DNA from: Acidovorax sp. NCPPB 4044
GTDB lineage: Bacteria > Pseudomonadota > Gammaproteobacteria > Burkholderiales > Burkholderiaceae_C
Assembly (NCBI RefSeq): GCF_028069655.1
Contig: NZ_JAMCOS010000001.1
Span: 154,001-218,000, forward strand
Length of the DNA stretch: 64,000 nt
Reading direction: 5' to 3'
A program made the translations under genes and the position numbers. Shown in pieces: positions 30,216-39,477 of this stretch; within the stretch, counting starts at the first letter, position 1; each line of letters opens with the position of its first letter. The notes below the pieces were generated by a model. The model did no database searches. It had not been told where the DNA came from and saw only the letters and a list, made by a program, of their open reading frames with translations.

Positions 30216-31082
30216 ATGAGTACCGAAGTCCGTTCCGTACAACGTGCGCTGCTGATCCTGCGCGTGATGAACGAGCGCTCCACCTGGAGCCTGCAGGAGC
30301 TGCACCAGCGCACGGGGCTGGCCAAGTCCACGCTGCACCGCCTGCTGGGTACGCTCGAACACGAGAAATACGTGCGCAGCGACCCGCACGCCTATGGCCA
30401 GTACCAGCTCACGCTGGCCGTGGGCAACCTCAGCAGCGGCGTGAACGAGAAGCTGCGGCTGGCCGAACTGGCCGCGCCGCTGATGATCTCGGCCACGCGC
30501 CAGATCAAGTGGCCGCTCTCGCTGGCCGTGATCGACGGCCACCAGATGCGCGTGGTGTTCTGCACCATGCCCTACAGCCCCTACGCGATCCGGCCGTCGA
30601 GCCTGGGCCGCCGCTACGACCTGCTGCCCTCGGCCCTGGGCCGCGCGTACCTGGCCTACTGCACCCGCGCCGAGCGCCGCATCCTCGTGGAGGCCGCCAA
30701 CACCCACGGCGAGCCGCACCAGAAGATCACCGACCTGTGGGCCCTGCGCAGGATCGTGCGCGAGACGCGCCGCCAGGGCTACGCGATCCGCTACGCCCGC
30801 AACAATTCCGAGAGCACGGCCTTCGCGGTGCCGGTGTTCGGCGGCGGCGTGCTGCGCGGTGCGCTGGTGTATTCGACCTTCGCGAGCCAGATGGACGACC
30901 GCATGCTCAAGCGCTTCCTCTCGCTGGTCCAATCCACCGCCGCGCGCATCGGCGAAGAGGCTTCGGTGTCTTCGCAACTGCCCAGCATGGCGATGCCGCC
31001 GCAGACGGCCGGGATGCTGGCCGCGCCGCAGTCCCTGGCGGCGATGGCCAGCCTGGCGCCTGCCCATCCCGTGGCGGCCTGA
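30216..31082 (+). CDS. IclR-family transcriptional regulator
   Basis: 288 residues. The N-terminal winged helix (about 5-65) contains SLQELHQRTGLAKSTLHRLLGTLEHEKYV. A C-terminal IclR effector domain and a flexible Pro/Ala tail follow. It is downstream of the receptor/cupin/aldolase set on the same strand, separated by 197 nt in which I see no gene, and is the natural candidate regulator. The AGAGAAA upstream of ATG is a modest ribosome site. Confidence 0.9.
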   Translation: MSTEVRSVQRALLILRVMNERSTWSLQELHQRTGLAKSTLHRLLGTLEHEKYVRSDPHAYGQYQLTLAVGNLSSGVNEKLRLAELAAPLMISATRQIKWPLSLAVIDGHQMRVVFCTMPYSPYAIRPSSLGRRYDLLPSALGRAYLAYCTRAERRILVEAANTHGEPHQKITDLWALRRIVRETRRQGYAIRYARNNSESTAFAVPVFGGGVLRGALVYSTFASQMDDRMLKRFLSLVQSTAARIGEEASVSSQLPSMAMPPQTAGMLAAPQSLAAMASLAPAHPVAA

Positions 31083-31125
31083 CCACGCCAACCCGGGCAC
31101 CGCGCCTGCCCGGCCGGCAACCCGT

Positions 31126-31857
31126 TCAGGGCAGCTCGGCGCTGCCCATGCGGCCCAGGATGACGCGCGTGCGGCCCGACAGGTAGGCCGAGCCCGGGTT
31201 CTTCTCGAACCGCTGGGGGGCGGGCAGCATCACCGCCAGGCGCGCGGCCTCGGCGGCGCTCAGTTGCGATGCGCTCTTGCGGAAGTAGCGCTGCGCCGCG
31301 GCCTCGGCGCCGAAGACGCCTTCGCCCCACTCGACGCTGTTGAGGTAGATCTCCAGGATGCGCTCCTTGGAGAGCAGTTGCTCCAGCGCCAGCGTGAGCA
31401 CGAATTCCTGGCCCTTGCGCAGCAGCGTGCGCTCGCCCGACAGCAGCAGGTTCTTGGCGAGCTGCTGCGTGATCGTCGAGCCGCCGCGGATGCGCGCGGC
31501 ACGCACGTTGCGCCCGGGCTGGGCCTCCTGCAGCCGGGCGGTCTGCGCCTCGGCGCGGGCATTGCGCTCCCAGGCCTTCTCGATCGCATTCCAGTCCACC
31601 CCGTCGTGGCTGGCGAAGCCATCGTCCTCGGAGGCGATCACGGCGCGCTTGAGGGTGTCGGCTATGCGCGCATAGGGCACCCACTCCTGCCGCCACCGCA
31701 GCCCGCCTCCGGCGATCTGTGCCCAGGCCTCGGAGCGCTGGAAGCTCGTGGACTGCGGATCGACCACCGCCATCGCGGCGATGCGCAGGATGAAGAACAC
31801 CTGCAGCGCCACGCAGGCCAGCAGCACGCACCCGATCCACCGGAGCAGGGCTTTCAT
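31126..31857 (-). CDS. mtgA: Monofunctional peptidoglycan glycosyltransferase MtgA
   Basis: A 243-residue GT51 enzyme with an N-terminal membrane anchor (about 5-30). The catalytic EDDGFASHDG and the RGGSTITQQLAKNL motif are intact. It polymerises lipid II without cross-linking. It is the last gene of the rnb-tonB-aroE-mtgA set. A GC-rich inverted repeat (31094-31114) lies between it and the convergent IclR gene and may serve as a terminator. Confidence 0.96.
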   Translation of the reverse strand: MKALLRWIGCVLLACVALQVFFILRIAAMAVVDPQSTSFQRSEAWAQIAGGGLRWRQEWVPYARIADTLKRAVIASEDDGFASHDGVDWNAIEKAWERNARAEAQTARLQEAQPGRNVRAARIRGGSTITQQLAKNLLLSGERTLLRKGQEFVLTLALEQLLSKERILEIYLNSVEWGEGVFGAEAAAQRYFRKSASQLSAAEAARLAVMLPAPQRFEKNPGSAYLSGRTRVILGRMGSAELP

Positions 31858-31906
31858 GGGCGGCCCCCGGGCCGCGGGCGGGCGGCGGCGCCCGGCAGGC
31901 GGGCCG

Positions 31907-32752
31907 TCATAGCTGAGCTCGCAGTTCCTGCAGCACCTGCGCGGCCGGGGGGCGCACGCCGCGCCAGATCGCGAAGGCTTCCGCGGCCTGCTCCACGAGC
32001 ATGCCCAGCCCGTCGCGCGGCACCGCGCCGTGCGCGCGCGCCCAGTCCATGAACCCCTGCGCAGCGGGGCCGTACATCATGTCGTAGGCCAGCGCCCCGG
32101 GGCGCAGCACCTCGGCCGGCACCGGCACGGCGTCGCCGGCCAGGCTGCTGGCCGTGGCGTTGATGATCACATCAAAATCGGCCTCATGCCGCCGTATCCA
32201 TTGGGTTTTTAGCTCTGTTTTTTGTAGCAAGGCGAGGTCGGCATGCGCCTGTACCAGGGCGTCGGCGCGCGCCTGCGTGCGGTTGACCACGACGAGGCGC
32301 CGCGGGCCCTGCTCGAGCAGCGGCGCGAGCACGCCGGCCGCCGCCCCGCCGGCGCCCACCAGCAGCACGTCGCGCCCGGCGATCGCCACGCCCGCGTTGC
32401 GCACGATGTCGGCCACCAGGCCCAGGCCGTCGGTGTTGTCGGCATGGAGGGTGCCGTCGGGCCGGAAGCTCAGCGTGTTCGCCGCGCCGGCGCGGCGAAC
32501 ACGGTCGCTGGCGTGGGTGGCCAGCCGGGCGGCGTCGTGCTTGAACGGCACCGTCACATTGCAGCCGCGCCCGCCGGCCGCCGCGAAGTCCGCCAGCGCC
32601 GCGGCAAAGCCGTCCAGCGGCACCAGCCGGCGCCCGTAGGCGATGCGCTCGCCCGTGAGTTCGGCAAAGCGCGCGTGGATCCAGGGCGAGCGGCTGTGCT
32701 CCACGGGGTGGCCCATCACGCAGTACGCGTCCGGGGCGGAAGAATTCGTCAT
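31907..32752 (-). CDS. aroE: Shikimate dehydrogenase AroE (with repeat-encoded segment)
   Basis: 281 residues; reduces 3-dehydroshikimate with NADPH. Substrate-site motifs are HSRSPWIHARF and NVTVPFKHDAA (catalytic Lys71), and the dinucleotide motif is LLVGAGGAAAGV. Residues about 175-190 (LLQKTELKTQWIRRHE) are encoded by a copy of the 44-bp dispersed element, inserted in frame just before FDVIINATASSL. The enzyme probably tolerates this because it falls at the end of the NADP domain strand set. Confidence 0.93.
   Translation of the reverse strand: MTNSSAPDAYCVMGHPVEHSRSPWIHARFAELTGERIAYGRRLVPLDGFAAALADFAAAGGRGCNVTVPFKHDAARLATHASDRVRRAGAANTLSFRPDGTLHADNTDGLGLVADIVRNAGVAIAGRDVLLVGAGGAAAGVLAPLLEQGPRRLVVVNRTQARADALVQAHADLALLQKTELKTQWIRRHEADFDVIINATASSLAGDAVPVPAEVLRPGALAYDMMYGPAAQGFMDWARAHGAVPRDGLGMLVEQAAEAFAIWRGVRPPAAQVLQELRAQL
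32185..32228 (+). repeat. 44-bp dispersed element, copy C (inside aroE)
   Basis: Starts CATGCCGCCGTATCCATTG (19 nt identical to copy D) and ends TTTTGTAGC. About 35 of 44 positions match copy D, same length. It lies wholly within aroE codons and keeps the frame. Confidence 0.75.
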
Positions 32753-32791
32753 GGCGGGGAAGAAGAAAGAAGCAGCGGCGAAAAGGGATGG

Positions 32792-33652
32792 TCAGCGCAC
32801 GCTGGTCTCCAGCGTCTGCTCGCGCGTGAACTTGAAGCGCGACACCACCGCGATCTGGTCGGCCTTGGCGCGCATCGCGGGCCCGAAATTCCCGAAGGGG
32901 CCCGAGGCGCGCACGATGGCCTGCGCGCGCTGGTCGAGCAGGCGGTTGCCGGAACCCTGCACGATCTCGGTGTCGAGCACGCGGCCGTCGTGGTTCACGG
33001 TCACGATCATGGTCAGCTCGCCGTAGAGCTTCTTGCCGCCCTGTTCGGGAAAGCTCTCCGTGCCCCTGTCCTCGATCTTGCGGCGCAGCGCGTCGTAGTA
33101 GATCGCGTAGACCTCCTCGCGCGTGGCGGGGCTGATGTAGCGTTTCTTGGGGCGCGCGTTCTCTTCGTTGATGCGCTTCTCGATCTCTGCGAGCAGCTTC
33201 AGGAGCTGGCGGCGCTTTTCTTCCTGCTGCACGCGGTCGGTGTTCGGGCTCTGGTCGCGCGGGTCGGGCGGCGGCAGGCTCGCCAGCTGCTTGCGCAACT
33301 GGGCGAGCAGCTGGGCCTGCTGCTCCTGCATGGCGTCGAGCTTGCGCTGCGCCTCCTCGAAATCCTCGCCCACGTGGGTGATGGCGGAGTAGGGCAGGGG
33401 GCTGGTGGCGCGGCCCTGGGCCGCATCGCCGCCGCCGGCCAGCGACGACTGGGCGATGGCCTGCGCCCTGTCGGGCCGTTCGCTGGACTTGGCGTTGACC
33501 AGGATCACTTCGAGCGGCGTGTCCTGGAAGACCCGGTTGAAACTCTCGGGGTCGATGAAGCGCACCGACAGCAGTGCCGCGTGCACCAGGACCGAGAACG
33601 CGAGCGCGATCTGCAGCGTGCTGAACCGGAGGAGGAAGTCGGGACGTTTCAC
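32792..33652 (-). CDS. TonB-like energy transducer / TonB C-terminal domain protein
   Basis: 286 residues. There is one N-terminal membrane helix (about 10-30), a Gln/Leu-rich coiled coil (about 95-170, EEAQRKLDAMQEQQAQLLAQL) and a C-terminal TonB-type domain (LYGELTMIVTVNHDGRVLDTEIVQGSG). It lacks the long Pro-Glu/Pro-Lys spacer of classical TonB, so it may be TolA-like or serve a specific receptor. It is 40 nt upstream of aroE in a minus-strand operon after rnb. Confidence 0.8.
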   Translation of the reverse strand: MKRPDFLLRFSTLQIALAFSVLVHAALLSVRFIDPESFNRVFQDTPLEVILVNAKSSERPDRAQAIAQSSLAGGGDAAQGRATSPLPYSAITHVGEDFEEAQRKLDAMQEQQAQLLAQLRKQLASLPPPDPRDQSPNTDRVQQEEKRRQLLKLLAEIEKRINEENARPKKRYISPATREEVYAIYYDALRRKIEDRGTESFPEQGGKKLYGELTMIVTVNHDGRVLDTEIVQGSGNRLLDQRAQAIVRASGPFGNFGPAMRAKADQIAVVSRFKFTREQTLETSVR

Positions 33653-33735
33653 GGCGGCCGATTATGCGTGCATGGGGCCGCGCCGGCCCGGCCCCGAAGG
33701 CGACAGCGGCCAGGGATGGGCGGCGCGCACCGGGT

Positions 33736-35820
33736 TCAGGACGCGGCGGCCGGCGCTGCGCTGCCCGCCTCGGCTTCGTTCACGTCCACCGCGATGGCGA
33801 TGGGGCCGGCCACGGCTTCTTCGTCGTCGCCCTCGGGCTCGTCCACCGGGGCATCGTCGCCGGAGTCTGCCGGATCGTCCAGGCGCTCGGCCACCGTGCC
33901 GCCCACGTCGAGGGTGATGTCGTCGATCTCGCCGAGCTTGACCCGCACGCGCGCGCCGCGCGGCAGGCCCTGGGCGCCCAGCACGGGCAGCACCAGCGGC
34001 AGCGTGTCCGCGCGCACCAGGACATTCCCGCCGCCACCGTCCTTGATCACGCTGGCGTCGATTTCGGTGATGCCGTGCTGCCGCAGGTACTGCAGCGTCC
34101 AGAAGCGCTCCATGCCGGCCTGGTAGCCGTTGTAGGCGCTGTAGGCCGCATCGAAGCTGCTGATGATCGAGAACAGGTCGGCATCCTTGGGCTTGAACGG
34201 CGCCGCCAGCGCGGCGGTCTTGCCGTTGCGAACGCAGGCGATGATCTGCCACTGGTTCACGAGGTCCACGTAGCGGCGCAGCGGCGACGTGGCCCAGGCA
34301 TAGCTTTTCACCCCGATGCCCGCATGCGGCAGGGCCTTGGTGCCCATGCGCACCTTCATGCCGGGCGCCAGGCTGGCCTGGCTGCGGTAGATGCCGGGCA
34401 CGCCGTGCTCGGCCAGCAGGCCGCCCCAGGTGCTGTTGGCGACGATGGCGGCCTCGGCCACGATCAGGTCCAGCGGCGCGCCGCGGCGGCGCGTGGTGAT
34501 CGAGACGACCTCGGTGCCGAGCGGCTCGCCGCCGTCGGGCACGCCCGCCAGGCGGAAGTTGTAGTCGGGCCGGTTGAAGGTCTCGGGCTTGCCGCGCACC
34601 ACCTCGCGCTGCGCCTTGAGCTTCTGGGCGAGCCGGTGCAGGAACGACAGCTCCGCGCGGCGCTCGGCCAGCGCCGCCGGCGTGTTCTCGACCTGCACCG
34701 ACGGATCCTGCAGCCAGGCTTCGGTGACGATGTGGTCGAGCTGGTCGTGGCGCAGGTTCACGGCCACGGGAACGCGTTCGAGCTTCGTCTCGGTGCCGGT
34801 GATCTCCAGCGTGGCCTCGTCGATGGTCACGTAGAGCGACACGGCGGGGTTCGCGCGGCCTTCGTCCAGGGTGTAGATCCGCACCACCTCGTCCGGCAGC
34901 ATGGTGATCTTGTAGCCGGGCATGTAGACGGTGGAGAGGCGCTGGCGGCCGAGCTGGTCGAGCGGCGTGCCCGGCACGATGGCCAGCCCCGGCGCCGCGA
35001 TGTGGATGCCCAGCACCGCGGTGCCCGTGCCCAGCCCCTGCACCGAGAGCGCGTCGTCGATCTCGGTGGTCTGAGAATCGTCGATCGAGTAGGCCTGCAC
35101 GGGCGCGAGCGGCAGGTCGGCCGGCGGCTGCGGCGCCGTAAGGGTCGGGAAACCCGTGCCCTTGGGGAAGTTGTCGAACAGGAAGCGCTTCCAGTGGAAC
35201 TGGTAGGGCGAGTCGATCGCGCCGGCCTGCTGCAGCAGGTCCAGCGGCGCCTTGTGCGTGGCGCGGCTGGCCTCGACCACGGCCTTGTATTCCGGTGCGT
35301 TCTTGTCGGGCCGGAACAGGATCTTGTAGAGCTGCTCGCGGATCGCCTGCGGGCATTCGCCCTGGCCGAGCTGGCTGGCCCAGTCGGCGATCTGCTGCTG
35401 TACCAGCTTCTTCTTCTCGATGGCGGCGAGCGCCTGCTGCACGATCTCGGCGGGCGCCTTCTTGAAGCGCCCCTTGCCGGCGCGGCGGAAGTAATGCGGC
35501 GCCTCGTACAGGGCGAACAGCGCGCCGGCCTGCTGGGCCAGCGTGGCGTGCTCGGAGAAATAGTCGCGCGCGAGGTCGGCAAAGCCGAATTCGTCCTCCG
35601 GGGCGAACTCCCAGGCCAGGGGCAGCTCGATGGTCGCGGCGACGGCCTGGCCTTCGCGCAGCAGTTCGGCGGGAGCGGGTTTCTCGAACCGGATCAGGAT
35701 GTGGGCGGCCTTCACCTTCACCCGCTTGCCCGAATCGAGCTCGATCTGGGCCGAGCTTTCGGCCTCGGACAGGATGCGGCCGGCGAGGAACTTGCCGGCT
35801 TCTTCAAACAGTGCGTGCAT
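33736..35820 (-). CDS. RNB-domain exoribonuclease (RNase II family)
   Basis: 694 residues. An N-terminal region with predicted helices is followed by the RNB catalytic domain, with the acidic cluster SIDDSQTTEIDDALSV (magnesium ligands). Other blocks are LRRYVDLVNQWQ and PLRRYVDL. A C-terminal S1-like segment (RARVRVKLGEIDDITLDV) and an acidic disordered tail follow. It degrades RNA 3' to 5'. First gene of the minus-strand operon with tonB-like, aroE and mtgA. Assignment to RNase II rather than RNase R is by length and layout. Confidence 0.88.
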   Translation of the reverse strand: MHALFEEAGKFLAGRILSEAESSAQIELDSGKRVKVKAAHILIRFEKPAPAELLREGQAVAATIELPLAWEFAPEDEFGFADLARDYFSEHATLAQQAGALFALYEAPHYFRRAGKGRFKKAPAEIVQQALAAIEKKKLVQQQIADWASQLGQGECPQAIREQLYKILFRPDKNAPEYKAVVEASRATHKAPLDLLQQAGAIDSPYQFHWKRFLFDNFPKGTGFPTLTAPQPPADLPLAPVQAYSIDDSQTTEIDDALSVQGLGTGTAVLGIHIAAPGLAIVPGTPLDQLGRQRLSTVYMPGYKITMLPDEVVRIYTLDEGRANPAVSLYVTIDEATLEITGTETKLERVPVAVNLRHDQLDHIVTEAWLQDPSVQVENTPAALAERRAELSFLHRLAQKLKAQREVVRGKPETFNRPDYNFRLAGVPDGGEPLGTEVVSITTRRRGAPLDLIVAEAAIVANSTWGGLLAEHGVPGIYRSQASLAPGMKVRMGTKALPHAGIGVKSYAWATSPLRRYVDLVNQWQIIACVRNGKTAALAAPFKPKDADLFSIISSFDAAYSAYNGYQAGMERFWTLQYLRQHGITEIDASVIKDGGGGNVLVRADTLPLVLPVLGAQGLPRGARVRVKLGEIDDITLDVGGTVAERLDDPADSGDDAPVDEPEGDDEEAVAGPIAIAVDVNEAEAGSAAPAAAS

Positions 35821-35975
35821 GGGCGGATTCTCCCATGCGCGCCCCGGGGACCCGGCCGCCCGGCGGCGGGCACCGCCGCCGGGCCCCCTATGATCGGGCG
35901 CTCGACCACCGCGGCGGCCCCGGGCCGCCTGCCATCCGCCCGCTCGTCCGCAGCCCTCCAGGCCCCCACCTTCCG

Positions 35976-37601
35976 ATGACCGCGCCCCTCTCCGCGCCCC
36001 GCACCCGTCTCCATTACCTGCTGCCGCCGTTGCTGTCCATCCTTGCCGCGGTGGCCATCGCGCTGCCGTTCCTGTACGGCTACACCGCGGCGCCGCTGTC
36101 CAACTTCTGGCCCCTGATCGCGTCGGGGCTCTGCGCGCTGGTGGTGGCTGCGGCGTTCGCCGTGGCCTGGGCCGGCCAGCCCCCCGGGGCCTCCGGGGCC
36201 GGCCTGCGCCGGCAGGCCGCGGGCGTCGTGGCGGCCGGGGTGCTGGGCGCCGCGCTGGTGGCGGCGGTCATCGGGCTGGCGCAGTTCTTCTGGGGCGATC
36301 CGGGGTGGGCGCCGTGGGTCTACCCCTCCACGCACGGCATCGCCATGGGGAACCTGCGCCAGCGCAACCAGCAGGCCACGCTGCTGTGCATGGGCGTGTG
36401 GGCGCTCGCCTGGTGGGTGGCGCGGATGCAGGGCGACGCTTCGCAGCCGGGCGCGCCGGGCCGTAGCCTGCGGCCCGCCTTCATCGGGCTCGGCATGCTG
36501 GCTTCGTGGTCGTTGGCGCTGCTGGCCGCCGGTGCGGCCGCGACGGCATCGCGCACCGGAGCGCTCGAATGGGGCGCCCTGCTGGTGTTGCTGCTGCTCT
36601 GGCGCCGCTCCCTCGGCACGCCGGCTCTCGCGCTCGGGGTGCTGGGCATCGCCTTCTATGCGGCGTTCGCCTGGCTGCTGCCGGTCCTGCTGGAGCGGTG
36701 GACGGGATTCGCCGTCGATGGCCTTTTCACGCGGTTCTCGGCCGAGGGGCATGTCTGCGACAACCGCCGGGTGCTCTGGGCCAACGTGGTGCAACTCATC
36801 CTGGAGCGGCCCTTCACCGGCTGGGGATGGGGCGAGCTGTCCTACGCGCACTACAGCACCGCATTTCCCGGCACGCGTTTCTGCCTGCTGGTGGACAACG
36901 CCCACAACCTGCCCCTGCACCTGGCGGTCGAGCTGGGCCTGCCGTTCGCGCTGGCGGCGTGCGGCCTGGCGCTGTGGCTGGCATGGCGCGCCCGCCCCTG
37001 GCGGGAAACCGAGCCGGCACGGCAACTGGCCTGGGGCCTGCTGGCCGTGGTCGGCGTGCACAGCCTGCTGGAGTTCCCGCTCTGGTACGGGCCCTTCCAG
37101 CTCGTCGCGCTCTGTGCGCTGGCCCTGCTCTGGCCGGGGCTGTGGCGGGCGCCGGCGCGGGCGGCTTTCCGTACGGCGTTGCTGGGCGTTGGCGCCCTGA
37201 CCGCCGGGCTCTGGCTGGCATGCGGATGGCTGCTGGTGCGCGATTACCACCGCGTCTCGCAGCTCTACCTGGCCGTGGACCAGCGCGATCCGGCCTTCCG
37301 GCACGACACCACGCGGCGCGTGGCGGCCTCCACCGTGTTCTTTCGCGACACGCTCGACTTCGCGGTGCTCACCACCACGCAGCCCACGCCGGCCAATGCG
37401 GCCGACGTATATGCCATGGCCCGGCGCATCGTCCACTACTCTCCCGAGCCGCGCGTCATCGAGGCGCTGATCGACAGCGCCGCGTTGCTGGGCCGGACGG
37501 AGGAAGCCGCGCAGCAGATGCAGCGCTACCGTGCGGCCTACCCGCAGGAATACGGCATCTGGCTGCGCAAGCGCCCGCCGGCAGCCAGCGCCCCGGGGTG
37601 A
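35976..37601 (+). CDS. PglL-like O-oligosaccharyltransferase / Wzy-type ligase
   Basis: 541 residues from ATG at 35976 with about ten membrane helices. The conserved periplasmic loop motif is VDNAHNLPLHLAVELG, preceded by GWGWGELSYAHYS. A C-terminal soluble domain (RDYHRVSQLYLAVDQRDPAFR onward, the Wzy_C_2 region) follows. Such proteins attach lipid-linked glycans to pilin or other proteins, or polymerise O-antigen. No pilin or glycan cluster is adjacent, so the acceptor is unknown. Confidence 0.82.
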   Translation: MTAPLSAPRTRLHYLLPPLLSILAAVAIALPFLYGYTAAPLSNFWPLIASGLCALVVAAAFAVAWAGQPPGASGAGLRRQAAGVVAAGVLGAALVAAVIGLAQFFWGDPGWAPWVYPSTHGIAMGNLRQRNQQATLLCMGVWALAWWVARMQGDASQPGAPGRSLRPAFIGLGMLASWSLALLAAGAAATASRTGALEWGALLVLLLLWRRSLGTPALALGVLGIAFYAAFAWLLPVLLERWTGFAVDGLFTRFSAEGHVCDNRRVLWANVVQLILERPFTGWGWGELSYAHYSTAFPGTRFCLLVDNAHNLPLHLAVELGLPFALAACGLALWLAWRARPWRETEPARQLAWGLLAVVGVHSLLEFPLWYGPFQLVALCALALLWPGLWRAPARAAFRTALLGVGALTAGLWLACGWLLVRDYHRVSQLYLAVDQRDPAFRHDTTRRVAASTVFFRDTLDFAVLTTTQPTPANAADVYAMARRIVHYSPEPRVIEALIDSAALLGRTEEAAQQMQRYRAAYPQEYGIWLRKRPPAASAPG

Positions 37602-37617
37602 GGGGCGGCATCCAGGG

Positions 37618-38211
37618 TCAGGCCAGGCCGCAGAACTCCACCACGGCCTGGAGGTGCTGCGCGAAGTCGCCGAGGGCATGGTCGCCGCCTTCCAGCAGCA
37701 GCATGCGGGCATGCGCATAGCGGGCTGCCATCTCCCGCCAATCCAGAAGCTCGTCGCCCTTGGCGATGATGGCCATTTCCGGGCCGGCAGGCGGTCGTCC
37801 CGACACGTCCAGCGCGCGCAGCTCGGCGATGTACTCGGCGCGGAAATAGAACGATTCCGATGGGGCGTGCCAGGCGGTCTGCTGGCCGATGTAGCGTTCC
37901 AGGTCGCGGGCCGGGTGGACGGCGGGGTTCAGCAGCACGCTGGCGCAACCCGGCTTCTGCTGCGCCACCCAGCTCGCATAGAAACCGCCGAGCGAGGAGC
38001 CCACCACGGCCATGCGCCCGGCCGGCCAGTCCGCGATGCCGCGTGCGACCAGCGCCATCGCCTCGCGCGGCGAAGGCGGCAGCTGCGGACACCAGCAATG
38101 CGCGTCCGGCCGGTGGGTGGCCATCCAGTCGGCCATCTGTTGCGCCTTGGCCGAACGGGGCGACGAACGGAAGCCGTGCAGGTAGAGCAGGTGGGTGGTG
38201 GCGTGCGGCAT
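37618..38211 (-). CDS. YqiA-like alpha/beta-hydrolase esterase
   Basis: 197 residues with YqiA family hallmarks: the opening LLYLHGFRSSPRSAKAQQM, the nucleophile elbow GSSLGG (Ser73) and a C-terminal His in EGGDHALGDF. It converges with the ligase gene and diverges from rodA. Probably a small cytosolic esterase of unknown substrate. Confidence 0.88.
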   Translation of the reverse strand: MPHATTHLLYLHGFRSSPRSAKAQQMADWMATHRPDAHCWCPQLPPSPREAMALVARGIADWPAGRMAVVGSSLGGFYASWVAQQKPGCASVLLNPAVHPARDLERYIGQQTAWHAPSESFYFRAEYIAELRALDVSGRPPAGPEMAIIAKGDELLDWREMAARYAHARMLLLEGGDHALGDFAQHLQAVVEFCGLA

Positions 38212-38295
38212 GGTGCGGGGATGTCATCGGGGCGGAGCGGGCATTGTGCCGCGCGGCCCTGCCGCGGCCGGGGTGCCCCCCGATAATGCCGCCCC

Positions 38296-39456
38296 ATGTC
38301 CGCCGTTTTCGACAAGCCCTCCCTGCCGCAGCGCATCCTGCCCCTGTTCCGGGGCTTCGACTGGCCGCTCATCGCGGTCCTGCTGCTGCTGTCCGCGACC
38401 GGGCTCGTGGCGATGTACTCCTCGGGCTACGACCACGGCACCCGGTTCTACGACCATGGGCGCAACATGGTCCTGGCGGCGGGCATCCTGTTCGTGGTGG
38501 CCCAGATCCCGCCGCAGCGCATCATGCAGCTCGCCGTGCCGCTCTATGCCGCCGGCGTGGCCCTGCTCGTGGCGGTGGCGGTCTTCGGCATCGTCAAGAA
38601 AGGCGCGCAGCGGTGGATCAACATCGGCCTCGTGATCCAGCCGAGCGAGATCCTCAAGATCGCCATGCCGCTCATGCTGGCCTGGTGGTTCCAGAAACGC
38701 GAAGGCCAGTTGCGTCCCCTGGACTTCGTGGTGGCCGGCGTGCTGCTGGCGATGCCGGTGGGCCTCATCATGAAGCAGCCCGACCTCGGGACCTCGCTGC
38801 TGGTGCTGGCGGCAGGTCTCTCGGTGATCTTCTTCGCCGGCCTGCCGTGGAAGCTCGTGCTGCCGCCCGTGATCCTGGGCGGCATCGGCATCGCCCTCAT
38901 CGTCTGGTTCGAACCCCAGCTCTGCGCCGACGGCGTGCGCTGGCCGGTCCTGCACGACTACCAGCAGCAGCGCATCTGCACACTGCTCGACCCCACGCGC
39001 GACCCGCTCGGCAAAGGGTTCCACATCATCCAGGGAATGATCGCCATCGGCTCGGGCGGCCTGTGGGGCAAGGGGTTCATGGCCGGCACGCAGACGCACC
39101 TGGAGTTCATCCCCGAGCGCACCACCGACTTCATCTTCGCCGCCTACTCGGAGGAATTCGGGCTGGCCGGCAACATCTTCCTCATCATCTGCCTGCTGCT
39201 GCTGGTGTGGCGCGGGCTGGCCATCGCGCTGGGCGCCGGCACCCTGTTCGGCCGCCTCATGGCCGGAGCGGTGTCTATGATCTTCTTCACGTATGCCTTC
39301 GTGAACATGGGCATGGTGAGCGGCATCCTGCCCGTGGTGGGCGTGCCGCTGCCCTTCGTGAGCTATGGCGGCACGGCCATGGTCACCCTCGGGCTCGCGC
39401 TGGGGGTGCTGATGTCCATCGCCCGGGCGCAGCGGCAGCCGCTGGCCGACAGCTAG
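38296..39456 (+). CDS. rodA: Rod-shape peptidoglycan polymerase RodA (SEDS family)
   Basis: A 386-residue SEDS protein with about ten membrane helices. Segments include GAQRWINIGLVIQPSEILK, KQPDLGTSLLV, the GKGFHIIQGMIAIGSGG loop, the TDFIFAAYSEEFG segment and the SYGGTA C-terminal loop. It elongates the sidewall with PBP2, which is not in the window. It is the second SEDS polymerase here after ftsW. The end abuts the convergent amidase gene. Confidence 0.95.
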   Translation: MSAVFDKPSLPQRILPLFRGFDWPLIAVLLLLSATGLVAMYSSGYDHGTRFYDHGRNMVLAAGILFVVAQIPPQRIMQLAVPLYAAGVALLVAVAVFGIVKKGAQRWINIGLVIQPSEILKIAMPLMLAWWFQKREGQLRPLDFVVAGVLLAMPVGLIMKQPDLGTSLLVLAAGLSVIFFAGLPWKLVLPPVILGGIGIALIVWFEPQLCADGVRWPVLHDYQQQRICTLLDPTRDPLGKGFHIIQGMIAIGSGGLWGKGFMAGTQTHLEFIPERTTDFIFAAYSEEFGLAGNIFLIICLLLLVWRGLAIALGAGTLFGRLMAGAVSMIFFTYAFVNMGMVSGILPVVGVPLPFVSYGGTAMVTLGLALGVLMSIARAQRQPLADS

Positions 39457-39477
39457 CTGCGCAGGCGGCCGCTGCGT

